64,000 nucleotides of DNA from Promicromonospora sp. Populi (GTDB taxonomy: Bacteria; Actinomycetota; Actinomycetes; Actinomycetales; Cellulomonadaceae), in assembly GCF_041081105.1 (NCBI RefSeq), contig NZ_CP163528.1:4278001-4342000 (forward strand), given 5' to 3'. Under the pieces are notes generated by a model. It made no database searches, was not told the DNA's origin, and worked only from the letters and a program-made list of their open reading frames with translations. Shown one piece after another: positions 39,541 to 47,667 of the stretch. The position numbers and the translations under genes were made by a program. Within the stretch, counting starts at the first letter, position 1. Every line of letters starts with the position of its first letter.

Positions 39541-39837
39541 ATGAGCGGGGAAATGTACGGCGCCGATATTGAAGCGCTGCGACTCCTTGCGGACCGGTTC
39601 GACGAGGGCAGTGGAACTCTCGACACGGTCGTCGCCGCTGTCGAGGCGGCGCTTCCGCAGGAGGACGGCTGGAGCGGGCCGGACGCCGATGGCTTCCGGC
39701 AGGAGTGGACGGGCAGCCATCTGGTGCGGCTCAAGGACACGGCCGCTGCTCTGAGCGATATCGCTCTCACGGTGCGCGCCAACGCTGACGCGCAGGAGAC
39801 GACGTCGAACGAGTACGTCGGTGGTGGTCCGGGCGGC
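39541..39837 (+). repeat. WXG-domain coding repeat, copy 1
   Basis: Direct repeat of the segment at 42320-42616, about 92% identical, with one uninterrupted match of about 75 bases across the WXG region. The leader GACGCCGTC...GAGGAGTAG immediately upstream is also shared. Confidence 0.85.
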
Positions 39838-40632
39838 TGGCCCGGCGGCGGGGAACTCGGCAACGACGAGTTCGACTGGAACTGGGGCGTGGCGGGCACG
39901 TTCGGCGCGCTTGGTTTGAAGGGCCTTACGACGTACCTGGCGGCATCCAAGGCCTGGAAGACAGGCACTGCGCTGGCCTCGTACCTCCAGGCCACTCGCC
40001 TTGGAGACGCGGCGAAGATCGCCGACGCAACGGTGGAGGTCTACCGCGGCGCGGGTGGTCTCGTGGGCCGGACCGCGGCCAGCCTCGGTGTCGCCGAAGA
40101 CTTCGGGCTCATCGGCAAGATGAGCACCGCCGTCGGCCTCGCCAGCTCCGCCGGCAACATCGCGCGTTTCGCGGGCACCGCCGGTGGCATATTCGGCGTC
40201 GTCGGCGGCCTCAACCAGATGTTCAACACCCAGTACGACGGTGCTCGTGGGTGGGTCGACCGGGGAATGGGAGTCGCGTCGGTCATCGGCGGCGGTGGCG
40301 GTATCGCGATCGCCCTCGGCGCGGCGGCATTTCTCGGACCCGTTGGCGTCGGGGTCGTGGTCGGCGCTGGCCTGGTCGCTGGCGCATGGGCGCTGGGCAA
40401 CATGGTGTACGACAACTGGGACACGATCTCGGGTGCCGTGGGCGACGCTGCGGGCGCTGTGGCTGGCGCCGCGGGTGCGGCCTGGGACTGGGCCGGCGAC
40501 ACGGCCGGTGACGTCGTGGACGGGATCGGTAACATGGCGGACGCGGCGGGAGACGCCGTATCCGACGTCGGTGACGCGGTCGGAGACGGCCTCGAAGCTG
40601 CCGGTGACTTCGTAGGAGGGCTGTTCAGTTGA
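39541..40632 (+). CDS. WXG-type secreted protein with C-terminal glycine-zipper region, module 1
   Basis: The 363-residue protein starts with a 95-residue WXG100-like domain (Trp-Ser-Gly in DGWSGPDADGF, then RQEWTGSHL). A Gly-rich hinge and a variable middle (100-200) follow. Residues 215-295 are hydrophobic and glycine-rich (GVGVVVGAGLVAGAWALGN), like membrane-inserting hairpins, and the tail repeats GDAVSDVGDAVGD. There is no signal peptide, as expected for a type VII substrate. It is paralogous to the gene at 42320; the first 297 bases are about 92% identical (24 mismatches counted by eye). Toxin function is inference. Confidence 0.85.
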   Translation: MSGEMYGADIEALRLLADRFDEGSGTLDTVVAAVEAALPQEDGWSGPDADGFRQEWTGSHLVRLKDTAAALSDIALTVRANADAQETTSNEYVGGGPGGWPGGGELGNDEFDWNWGVAGTFGALGLKGLTTYLAASKAWKTGTALASYLQATRLGDAAKIADATVEVYRGAGGLVGRTAASLGVAEDFGLIGKMSTAVGLASSAGNIARFAGTAGGIFGVVGGLNQMFNTQYDGARGWVDRGMGVASVIGGGGGIAIALGAAAFLGPVGVGVVVGAGLVAGAWALGNMVYDNWDTISGAVGDAAGAVAGAAGAAWDWAGDTAGDVVDGIGNMADAAGDAVSDVGDAVGDGLEAAGDFVGGLFS

Positions 40633-41417
40633 GCGAGCAGACGTTGAACTTCACCAAGGCCGACTACGAGGCGGCGATCGCTGTGCTCGCCCGTGGCGAA
40701 GCCGGCAAGGCGACGCGGATCGTGAACCTGACCGACGAACAGGTCATGGTGCTCGACGGCGTCCAGACGAGCCAGCCCACGCCGATGCCCTGGCTCGAGA
40801 CACAGGGCGACATCGACAAGGAGCTCGTGGGCAAGGTTGCGCTGCGGGCGCTCCTCGGCCAGGGCCTTGTGGTGCCCGCCGACCGGGGCGAGGGCAAGCC
40901 GGTCGGGATCGACGCGATCCCTGACCTCACCGGCACCCTCGTGCTGCGGCGGACCGCGCAGGCGATCCTCACTGTGGAGCGGGTGACCACCCTGGGCCGG
41001 CACTGGGTGTACTGCTACGTGCACGAGGGTTACGGGATCCTGGAGGAGGAGGTCGCGACGAGCGGCCACCACACCTACTCGGTGTACCCCGAGGCGTTCC
41101 TCGGTGAACGCCTGGAGACATTCCTCGATCCGACGTCCGCCGCAGTCATGGCGGGCAAGTCGCGCACGTTCACGGTTCGGGAGTTCGAGACCGTCGGACC
41201 GACGTTGCCCGAGCTGACGGAGTCCCTCACGGTCTGCGTGCTGTCCGTCGTCAAGGTCGGAGCGGACACGGTGCGCAACGCCACTGTGTACTCGGGGCCG
41301 CGTGGCGTGTTCACCCTGCAGGGTGACGAACGGGACGGCGTGGACGACCACCTGGTGCTGGCCGAGGTGGGCGCCGCAGTGGTCCGTGCGCTCCCCGGAA
41401 AGCTCCTCGCGGCATGA
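40629..41417 (+). CDS. Soluble partner of the WXG-type protein, module 1 (possible secretion chaperone)
   Basis: The 262-residue cytoplasmic protein starts with TTG at 40629, overlapping the effector stop by four bases. It is a clear paralogue of the product at 43264; shared blocks include VALR, LVLRRTAQ, LEEE, GHH, SVYPEA, LGER and FLDPTS. Size, position directly after a WXG-type substrate and a mixed alpha/beta pattern recall EspG chaperones of mycobacterial ESX systems, but I see no diagnostic EspG motif, so the family is not assigned. No membrane segment or catalytic signature is visible. Confidence 0.8.
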   Translation: MSEQTLNFTKADYEAAIAVLARGEAGKATRIVNLTDEQVMVLDGVQTSQPTPMPWLETQGDIDKELVGKVALRALLGQGLVVPADRGEGKPVGIDAIPDLTGTLVLRRTAQAILTVERVTTLGRHWVYCYVHEGYGILEEEVATSGHHTYSVYPEAFLGERLETFLDPTSAAVMAGKSRTFTVREFETVGPTLPELTESLTVCVLSVVKVGADTVRNATVYSGPRGVFTLQGDERDGVDDHLVLAEVGAAVVRALPGKLLAA

Positions 41418-42163
41418 GCGGGGCGGGCACCTCTTCCGTCACCGGTGACCGGGTGACTCGCAAGGTCCGCGGGATAGCCGCGGAGTTCCCTGAGCTCGGC
41501 AGGATCCGGCACGTCGAGGCCAACCCGCCGTCGCCGACGGCGTGGTGGGTCGCGATCGGGTTCAGCATCTTCGTCGTCGTGGGCATCGTGCTCGGAAACG
41601 GCGAGGTCGTCGATGCGCTCCTTCAGATCCCCTGGTTGGTCCTGTTCGGCTGGATCGTCCTCGGATACATGGGTGCGGAAAAGGTGGTTGTGCTGGACCG
41701 GGGCCTCCTCATCGGCTCCTTCGCCTTGTTCCTGCGTCCTCGAGTGGTGCTGTTCGACCGATTCGAGGTCGACTCGATCACGGCCGCGCGTCCGGGGGGG
41801 AAACTCGGCCGAATGGTCCCCGGGCGCAGCCTCCTCATCACTGGGCGCACCGCGGTCTGGGCCTGGAACGCTGTGGCATTCGCAGCAGACCTGGGACCGG
41901 TCGCCCGCCGGAAGTATGTCGAGATGGCCGGGACGTTCAGGCCGGAGGATCCGGCGCGACGACAGCGGGTCCTCTGGTGGTTCGGCACCTGGCGGCAGCC
42001 CGACCGGCTGGTCGGCGCGCTGGAGTCCGCCCTGGTGGACCTGGGGCACCCGGTCGCCGGGCTCTCCCAGCAGGTGCTCCCGATGGTCCGGGTCAGCGGC
42101 AACCCGGCCGACGCCGCCAGCCAGATCCCCCGGTTGGTGGCCGCGCTGAATCGGTCTGGCTGA
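41414..42163 (+). CDS. Two-helix membrane protein, module 1 (possible immunity protein)
   Basis: The 249-residue protein has a 40-residue soluble N-terminus, two close transmembrane helices (WWVAIGFSIFVVVGIVLG and WLVLFGWIVLGYMGA, about 44-90) and a cytoplasmic domain with a PH-like run of strands (KVVVLDRGLLIGSFALFL). ATG overlaps the partner gene stop, so the three genes form one unit. No known family is recognised. Position after a glycine-zipper WXG protein suggests an immunity or anchoring role; the equivalent slot in module 2 is also a two-helix protein. Confidence 0.75.
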   Translation: MSGAGTSSVTGDRVTRKVRGIAAEFPELGRIRHVEANPPSPTAWWVAIGFSIFVVVGIVLGNGEVVDALLQIPWLVLFGWIVLGYMGAEKVVVLDRGLLIGSFALFLRPRVVLFDRFEVDSITAARPGGKLGRMVPGRSLLITGRTAVWAWNAVAFAADLGPVARRKYVEMAGTFRPEDPARRQRVLWWFGTWRQPDRLVGALESALVDLGHPVAGLSQQVLPMVRVSGNPADAASQIPRLVAALNRSG

Positions 42164-42165
42164 CC

Positions 42166-42193
42166 GACCCGCTGGTAGCCGCACGAGCGGGTC
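42166..42193 (+). terminator. Hairpin after module 1
   Basis: GACCCGCT (42166-42173) and AGCGGGTC (42186-42193) pair perfectly around a 12-base loop just after the stop codon. No T-run follows. It may reduce read-through into module 2, which has its own 150-base leader. Confidence 0.45.
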
Positions 42194-42319
42194 ACGGAGA
42201 GCCGAGTCTCCGGACCGGCCTGCGGATCCTCGCCGTGCGCACCTGGGATCTGAAATTTGGAGTGGGGTCCTATCCCCAGATGAGTTCGACGCCGTCAACG
42301 GCAGACTTGAGGAGTAGAC

Positions 42320-42616
42320 ATGAGCGGCGAAATGTACGGCGCCGATATCGAGGCCCTGCGCCTCCTCGCCGACCGGTTCGACGAGGGCAGCGGGACTCTC
42401 GACACGGTCGTCGCGGCCGTCGAGGCAGCGCTTCCGCAGGAGGACGGCTGGAGCGGGCCGGACGCCGATGGCTTCCGGCAGGAGTGGACGGGCAGCCATC
42501 TGCTGCGGCTCAAGGACACGGCAGCCGCGCTGAACGACATCGCCAGCACGGTGCGCGCCAACGCCGACGCGCAGGAGACGACGTCGAACGAGTACGTCGG
42601 TGCTGGTCCGGGCGGC
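42320..42616 (+). repeat. WXG-domain coding repeat, copy 2
   Basis: Second copy of the 39541-39837 repeat; differences are mostly at third codon positions, apart from a few near the end of the domain (for example LSDIALT versus LNDIAST). Confidence 0.85.
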
Positions 42617-43264
42617 GTGGTCCCGGGGTCTTCTGACCGGCCGGGAAGCATCTTCGACGTGATCGAGACCGGGATCGGCGCGATCGGCCTCGGTGCGGCC
42701 GGGTGGGCAAGTTTCAAGTACGGCCGCAACCTGCTCAACCTCGGGCGCGCCCTGGACACGGCGGGTGACGCGGCGGCGTCCGCGACGGCCTTCATCCGGC
42801 AGGGGATGCTCGTCGACGGGATGGGCATAGTCGGCAGGCTCGGCACCTTCGGCAAGTACGCCGGTGTCGCGGGCGGTGCCTTCGGCATCATCGGCGGGAT
42901 CGACCAGATGTTCAACACCCAGTACGACGGCTGGCGCGGTGGCGTCGACCGGGTGATGGGTGGAGTCGGTGTCGCCGGCGGGGTAGCGACGATCGGCATG
43001 TTCCTGGGTGTCGCGGCGTTCGCCAACCCGGTCGGCATCGGTATCGCTGTCGGAGCCGGCCTGGTCACCGGTGCCTGGGCACTGGGCAACCTGGTGTACG
43101 ACAACTGGGACACGATCTCCGCGTTCGCCTCCGACCCGATGCCGTACCTCGCGGACGGCGTCAAGGAGGTCGGCGAGTTCGTGGGTGACGTGGCGAGCGA
43201 CGTCGGCGACGCGGTCGGCGACGCTGCCGGTGCCGTCGGTGACTTTGTGGGAGGCTTGTTCTGA
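42320..43264 (+). CDS. WXG-type secreted protein with C-terminal glycine-zipper region, module 2
   Basis: The 314-residue paralogue of the 39541 product. The WXG100-like domain (1-95) is nearly identical; residues about 100-185 differ in sequence and length; the region from MFNTQYDG onward is again similar, with VGIAVGAGL-type zipper (GIGIAVGAGLVTGAWALGN), VYDNWDTIS and a terminal DVGDAVGDAAGAVGDFVGG. ATG at 42320 follows GAGGAG. The stop overlaps the next ATG by one base. A type VII cargo by structure; a membrane-active role is inferred from the glycine zipper only. Confidence 0.85.
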   Translation: MSGEMYGADIEALRLLADRFDEGSGTLDTVVAAVEAALPQEDGWSGPDADGFRQEWTGSHLLRLKDTAAALNDIASTVRANADAQETTSNEYVGAGPGGVVPGSSDRPGSIFDVIETGIGAIGLGAAGWASFKYGRNLLNLGRALDTAGDAAASATAFIRQGMLVDGMGIVGRLGTFGKYAGVAGGAFGIIGGIDQMFNTQYDGWRGGVDRVMGGVGVAGGVATIGMFLGVAAFANPVGIGIAVGAGLVTGAWALGNLVYDNWDTISAFASDPMPYLADGVKEVGEFVGDVASDVGDAVGDAAGAVGDFVGGLF

Positions 43265-44076
43265 TGAGCGAGCAGAAGACTATGCAGTTTGGTCCGGACG
43301 ACGTCGAGGCCGCGCGGGCTACGCTCGCGCAGGCACGGGACGGCGAGGTCGTCGGAATCGTGATCCTCACGGACGAGGAGGTGACGATCCTCGACGGGCC
43401 CGAGCACGAGCAGCTCGTGCCCACCCCGTGGATCGACGCCCAGGGTGACGCCGACCGGTCCCTGATGGGCCGGGTGGCACTCCGGTCGATGGCGTCCCGC
43501 GAGCTGGTCGTGGCCGCCGAGACGGACGAGAGCGGCTCCAGGGTCACCAAGATCAAGGCGCATCCCGGCATCACCGGTCCCCTCGTGCTCCGGCGCACGG
43601 CCCAGGAGATCGTCTCGGTCGAGCGGACGAGCTCCAACGGCAAGGACTGGCTGTTCGCCTACGTGCACCACGAGGACGACAAGGCCACCGTGCTCGAGGA
43701 GGAGATCTCCGGCCAGGGGCACCACGTGTTCTCGGTGTACCCCGAGGCTCTGCTGGGGGAGCGGTTCGAGAAGTTCCTGGACCCCACCAGCACCGCGCTG
43801 ATGGGGACCGCCGCGAAGACCTACTCGGCCGAGGCATTGCAGGGGGCCGTCGCCAACCTGCCGCAGCTGAAGGAGGCGGTGGCGGTGAGCATCGTCTCTG
43901 GGGTGGCTCGCGGGAGCGACGAGCTGCTCAACGCGTCCGTCTACGCGGGGCCGCACGGTGTCCACGTGCTGCGCGGTACGGAGCACAACCCGGCAGGGGA
44001 GCCCGTGACGTACTCGCTGCAAGAGGTCGGCTCGCGCGGACTGCGCGCGCTGCCTGCAGAGGTGGTTCCCGCATGA
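43264..44076 (+). CDS. Soluble partner of the WXG-type protein, module 2 (possible secretion chaperone)
   Basis: The 270-residue cytoplasmic protein is the paralogue of the 40629 product. Aligned blocks: ILTDEEVTILDG, TPWIDAQGD, GPLVLRRTAQ, VLEEEISGQGHH, SVYPEALLGERFEKFLDPTS and the C-terminal LRALPAEV. It has no membrane segment or signal peptide. Its place between a WXG-type cargo gene and a small membrane protein gene matches module 1. Divergence from its paralogue is much greater than between the cargo N-termini, so the pair may be specific for the variable middle of each cargo. Confidence 0.8.
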   Translation: MSEQKTMQFGPDDVEAARATLAQARDGEVVGIVILTDEEVTILDGPEHEQLVPTPWIDAQGDADRSLMGRVALRSMASRELVVAAETDESGSRVTKIKAHPGITGPLVLRRTAQEIVSVERTSSNGKDWLFAYVHHEDDKATVLEEEISGQGHHVFSVYPEALLGERFEKFLDPTSTALMGTAAKTYSAEALQGAVANLPQLKEAVAVSIVSGVARGSDELLNASVYAGPHGVHVLRGTEHNPAGEPVTYSLQEVGSRGLRALPAEVVPA

Positions 44077-44297
44077 GCGGCCTCGGCAGGTGGAGCCTCT
44101 GGATCGGCGTGGGCCTCGTTGTCGTCGCCGTGGTCTCAGGCGTCCTGAGCCTCATCCCGGTTGCCGTGATCGCTGGCATCCTCGCGGTGGTGGTGCTCGC
44201 CATGGCGGGGTATGACGCCATCTACAACGCGCTCGGCCGGGCCGAGCTCCGCCGTCGGGCAGCCAAGGTCGAGCGAGAGCGCGAGCAGGGGCACTAA
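44073..44297 (+). CDS. Small two-helix membrane protein, module 2 (possible immunity protein)
   Basis: A 74-residue protein with two transmembrane helices (LWIGVGLVVVAVVSGVLSL and VAVIAGILAVVVLAMAGY) and a basic/acidic cytoplasmic tail (RAELRRRAAKVERERE). ATG overlaps the partner stop by four bases. It occupies the same position as the 249-residue membrane protein of module 1 but shares no obvious sequence with it. Small two-helix proteins often neutralise membrane-targeting toxins; that role is inference here. Confidence 0.75.
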   Translation: MSGLGRWSLWIGVGLVVVAVVSGVLSLIPVAVIAGILAVVVLAMAGYDAIYNALGRAELRRRAAKVEREREQGH

Positions 44298-44434
44298 GCC
44301 CTGCGGAGTGCGCATCCTCACAGGAACGCCACCGTCCAACCCCTGGGCGGCGGTGAGGTGCGCCTTACCCGGTCGGTAGAATCGTGGGCGGCCTTCGCTT
44401 CCCTCCTGACCTCTCGACCGGAAGGCGCCCCTTC

Positions 44435-45835
44435 GTGAGCACCACCCGACCCCTGCGCGTCGCCGTCGTCGGCGCCGGCCCTGCCGGCATCTACGCGAGC
44501 GACATCCTGTCCAAGACCGACCTCGACGTGAGCATCGACCTGTTCGAGCGCCTTCCCGCGCCGTTCGGTCTGGTGCGGTACGGCGTGGCCCCGGACCACC
44601 CGCGCATCAAGCAGATCATCGTCGCGCTCCACAAGGTGCTGGGCCGCGGAGACATCCGCCTGCTCGCCAACGTGGACTACGGCGTGGACGTGAAGCTCGA
44701 AGACCTGCGCCAGTTCTATGACGCCGTGATCTTCTCCACCGGCGCCATCAAGGACGCCGAGCTGGGCATCCCGGGTATCGACCTGGATGGCTCCTACGGT
44801 GCCGCGGACTTCGTGTCCTGGTACGACGGGCACCCCGACGTGCCGCGCACCTGGCCGCTGGAGGCCCAGCAGGTGGCGGTGATCGGCGCCGGCAACGTCG
44901 CCCTCGACGTGGCCCGCATCCTCGCGAAGCACGCGGACGACCTGCTGCCCACCGAGGTCCCGGCCAACGTGTACGAGATCCTGAAGACCTCCCCGGTCAC
45001 GGACGTGCACGTGTTCGCGCGCCGCGGCCCGGCCCAGGTCAAGTTCTCGCCGCTGGAGCTGCGCGAGCTGGGCCACGTGCCCGACGTCGACATCGTCGTG
45101 TACCCGGAGGACTTCGACTTCGACGAGGGCTCCGAGGCCGCCATCAACTCGTCGAACCAGACCAAGCAGGTCGTCAAGACCCTGGTGGACTGGACGCTGA
45201 AGGACCCGGCGCAGAACACGGCGTCGCGCCGTCTGCACCTGCACTTCCTGAACGCCCCCGCCGAGGTGCTCGGCGAGGACGGCAAGGTGGTCGGCTTCCG
45301 TACCGAGCGCACCGCGCTGCAGGGCGACGGCACGAGCAAGGGCACCGGCGAGTTCACCGACTGGCCGGTCCAGGCCGTCTACCGCGCGGTGGGCTACTTC
45401 GGCTCGTCGCTGCCGGAGATTCCCTACGACGACGTCAAGGGTGTCATCACCAACCGCGAGGGCCGGGTCGTCGACATCGACGGCAACCAGGTCCCCGGTG
45501 TGTACGCCACGGGCTGGATCAAGCGCGGTCCGGTGGGCCTGATCGGCCACACCAAGTCCGACGCGTCGGAGACGGTGCGGCACATCGTCGAGGACGTCAC
45601 CGGCGTGGCCGACGGCGAGGCCCCCGGTGACCTGGACGGCGGCCGCACGGCACCGCAGGGTACGCCGGAGGCCATCACCGAGTTCCTCGCCGGCAAGGGC
45701 GTGGAGTACATCGAGTGGTCCGGCTGGGAGCTCCTGGACGCGCACGAGCGCGCGCTCGGCGAGGCCGAGGGCCGCCTGCGGGTCAAGGTCGTGCCGCGCG
45801 ACGAGATGATCTCGATCAGCAGGTCGCAGGCCTGA
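44435..45835 (+). CDS. fprA: Ferredoxin/adrenodoxin-type NADP+ reductase, FprA-like
   Basis: The 466-residue flavoprotein matches the adrenodoxin-reductase class that moves electrons between NADPH and ferredoxin. FAD-binding VVGAGPAGIYA sits at the N-terminus; APFGLVRYGVAPDHP follows; the NADP-binding VIGAGNVALDVARILAK and the late GWIKRGPVGLIGHTKSDA block are intact. I chose GTG at 44435, directly before the FAD motif; an upstream in-frame ATG at 44384 adds 17 residues with no conserved character. A TAGAAT hexamer at 44377-44382 could be its -10 element. Confidence 0.93.
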   Translation: MSTTRPLRVAVVGAGPAGIYASDILSKTDLDVSIDLFERLPAPFGLVRYGVAPDHPRIKQIIVALHKVLGRGDIRLLANVDYGVDVKLEDLRQFYDAVIFSTGAIKDAELGIPGIDLDGSYGAADFVSWYDGHPDVPRTWPLEAQQVAVIGAGNVALDVARILAKHADDLLPTEVPANVYEILKTSPVTDVHVFARRGPAQVKFSPLELRELGHVPDVDIVVYPEDFDFDEGSEAAINSSNQTKQVVKTLVDWTLKDPAQNTASRRLHLHFLNAPAEVLGEDGKVVGFRTERTALQGDGTSKGTGEFTDWPVQAVYRAVGYFGSSLPEIPYDDVKGVITNREGRVVDIDGNQVPGVYATGWIKRGPVGLIGHTKSDASETVRHIVEDVTGVADGEAPGDLDGGRTAPQGTPEAITEFLAGKGVEYIEWSGWELLDAHERALGEAEGRLRVKVVPRDEMISISRSQA

Positions 45836-45857
45836 CGGTCGGACAGTTGACGTGCGG

Positions 45858-45890
45858 ACGGCGTGGATCCCGAACGGGGGTCCACGCCGT
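45858..45890 (+). terminator. Hairpin terminator after fprA
   Basis: ACGGCGTGGATCC (45858-45870) pairs with GGGTCCACGCCGT (45878-45890) with one T-G wobble and a seven-base loop, 22 bases after the fprA stop. The downstream TCGTCTGTTC is only mildly T-rich. Confidence 0.65.
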
Positions 45891-45976
45891 TCGTCTGTTC
45901 GCAACCAGCGTGCGCGATCATGGTCCCGGGAACCGCCGCCCGGCGCGGCACGTTCGGCTGGGTGGAAAGGAGTGCG

Positions 45977-46918
45977 ATGCACAGGCACTACAACGGGCTG
46001 AAGACCGCCGCGCTGTTCGGCGGTATGTGGGTCGTCATCTTCGGGATCTGGGCGCTCTTCGGACGCAGCTCCAGCATGCTGTGGATCTTTGTGCTCATCG
46101 GTCTGGGGACCACCGCCTACGGCTACTGGAACTCCGACAAGCTGGCGATCCGGGCGATGCACGCGTACCCGGTCACGGAGCTACAGGCACCGGAGATGCA
46201 CCGGATCGTGCGTGAGCTGTCCACGGAAGCGCGGCAGCCGATGCCCCGGCTCTACATCTCGCCCACCAAGGCGCCCAACGCGTTCGCCACGGGGCGCAAC
46301 CCGCAGAACGCCGCGGTGTGCTGCACCGAGGGCATCCTGCAGCTCCTGAACGAGCGCGAGCTGCGCGGTGTGCTGGGGCACGAGCTGATGCACGTCTACA
46401 ACCGCGACATCCTCACGGCGTCGGTGGCCTCCGCGATGGCGGGCCTGATCACCGCGGCGGCGCAGTTCCTGCTGTTCTTCGGCGGCGGCGACCGCCGCGA
46501 GGGCGGCAACCCGCTCGCCGCGATCGCGATGGCGTTCCTCGCCCCGGTCGCGGCGATGATGATCCAGATGGCGATCTCGCGCACCCGGGAGTACGACGCC
46601 GACGAGGACGGCGCCCGGCTTACGGGCGACCCCCTGGCCTTGGCCTCGGCGCTGAAGAAGCTGGAGCAGGGTACGCAGCGCGCGCCGCTGCCGCAGGACC
46701 GGGAGCTCACCAACGTGTCGCACGTGATGATCGCGAACCCGTTCCGCGGCGCCGGGATCGGGCGGCTGTTCGCCACGCACCCGCCGATGCCGGAGCGCAT
46801 CCGCCGCCTGGAGACCATGGCCGGCGGTCCGTCGGGCGGTTACGGCCCGGGTGGTCTCGGCGGTCCGACGTCGGGCCCGGACGCACCGCCGTGGGGTACC
46901 CCACCCGGGATGCTCTGA
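45977..46918 (+). CDS. htpX: HtpX-like membrane M48 zinc metalloprotease
   Basis: The 313-residue protein has two N-terminal transmembrane helices (about 10-55), the zinc motif HELMH (in [14 protein letters not shown]) with downstream Glu in [14 protein letters not shown], and two further helices between them. HtpX degrades misfolded membrane proteins. The catalytic HExxH is intact. ATG at 45977 is preceded by AAAGGAG; longer upstream starts have no family similarity. The C-terminal 25 residues are a Gly/Pro tail. Confidence 0.94.
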   Translation: MHRHYNGLKTAALFGGMWVVIFGIWALFGRSSSMLWIFVLIGLGTTAYGYWNSDKLAIRAMHAYPVTELQAPEMHRIVRELSTEARQPMPRLYISPTKAPNAFATGRNPQNAAVCCTEGILQLLNERELRGVLGHELMHVYNRDILTASVASAMAGLITAAAQFLLFFGGGDRREGGNPLAAIAMAFLAPVAAMMIQMAISRTREYDADEDGARLTGDPLALASALKKLEQGTQRAPLPQDRELTNVSHVMIANPFRGAGIGRLFATHPPMPERIRRLETMAGGPSGGYGPGGLGGPTSGPDAPPWGTPPGML

Positions 46919-46955
46919 AGCCTGTTCGGCGTCGTACCTACCCACGGCGACAATC

Positions 46956-47000
46956 CGTTAGGTCCGACCCCAACGGAATCCGTTAGGTCCGACCCTAACG
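46956..47000 (+). promoter_or_regulatory. Tandem dyad repeats, possible operator upstream of yajQ
   Basis: Two direct copies of a dyad, CGTTAGG-TCCGAC-CC(C/T)AACG, lie at 46956-46975 and 46981-47000, exactly 25 bases apart, each preceded by AATC. The second is a perfect 7-bp inverted repeat with a six-base spacer; the first has one mismatch. A half-copy CGTTAG recurs at 47024-47029. Such spacing is typical of a dimeric repressor or activator site. Confidence 0.5.
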
Positions 47001-47116
47001 ACCCGCTGGCGCCCTGCGCTGTCCGTTAGTCCTTGGCACGCCGAGGCGGATACGGTGGTGCCAGATTCCCACCGGTCGCGCAGGGGCGTCCGGGTGTTAC
47101 GCAGAAGGAGCACGAC

Positions 47117-47611
47117 ATGGCCGACTCGTCGTTCGACATCGTCAGCAAGGTCGACCGCCAGGAGGTCGACAACGCGCTGAACCAGGCGGGCAAAGAGATC
47201 TCGCAGCGCTACGACTTCAAGAACGTGGGCGCCTCGATCGCCTGGAGCGGCGAGAGCATAGTGATCGTCGCCAACTCGTCGGAGCGGGTGCTCGCGGCCC
47301 TCGACGTCTTCGAGATCAAGCTGATCAAGCGCGGTATCTCGCTCAAGGCGCTCGACGTCGGCGAGCGCGAGCCCAAGCCGTCGGGCAAGGAGTACCGCCT
47401 CGCGGCGACCCTCAAGGAGGGGCTGGCGGGCGAGTCCGCGAAGAAGGTCACCAAGATCATCCGCGACGAGGGCCCCAAGGGCGTGAAGACGCAGATCACG
47501 GGTGACGAGGTGCGGGTCACGAGCAAGTCGCGCGACCAGCTCCAGGAGGTCATGGCCCTCCTGAAGGGCTCGGACCTGGACTTCGCGCTGCAGTTCACCA
47601 ACTATCGCTGA
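47117..47611 (+). CDS. yajQ: YajQ-family nucleotide-binding protein
   Basis: The 164-residue cytoplasmic protein matches YajQ over its full length: [41 protein letters not shown] and the C-terminal [17 protein letters not shown]. Family members have two RNP-like folds and bind nucleotides; some bind cyclic di-GMP. ATG at 47117 follows AGAAGGAG; upstream in-frame starts are not conserved. It is a single-gene unit behind the tandem dyads at 46956-47000. Confidence 0.95.
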   Translation: MADSSFDIVSKVDRQEVDNALNQAGKEISQRYDFKNVGASIAWSGESIVIVANSSERVLAALDVFEIKLIKRGISLKALDVGEREPKPSGKEYRLAATLKEGLAGESAKKVTKIIRDEGPKGVKTQITGDEVRVTSKSRDQLQEVMALLKGSDLDFALQFTNYR

Positions 47612-47667
47612 CATGTAGGTCTGTCCCACATCAAAAACAGCTGGTTCTGCCCACCTAGGCTGCGGCC

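Noticed and set aside
42264..42283. GGGG-N6-CCCC in the leader of the second cargo gene as a terminator or operator
   Set aside because: Four-base arms are too short to be convincing.
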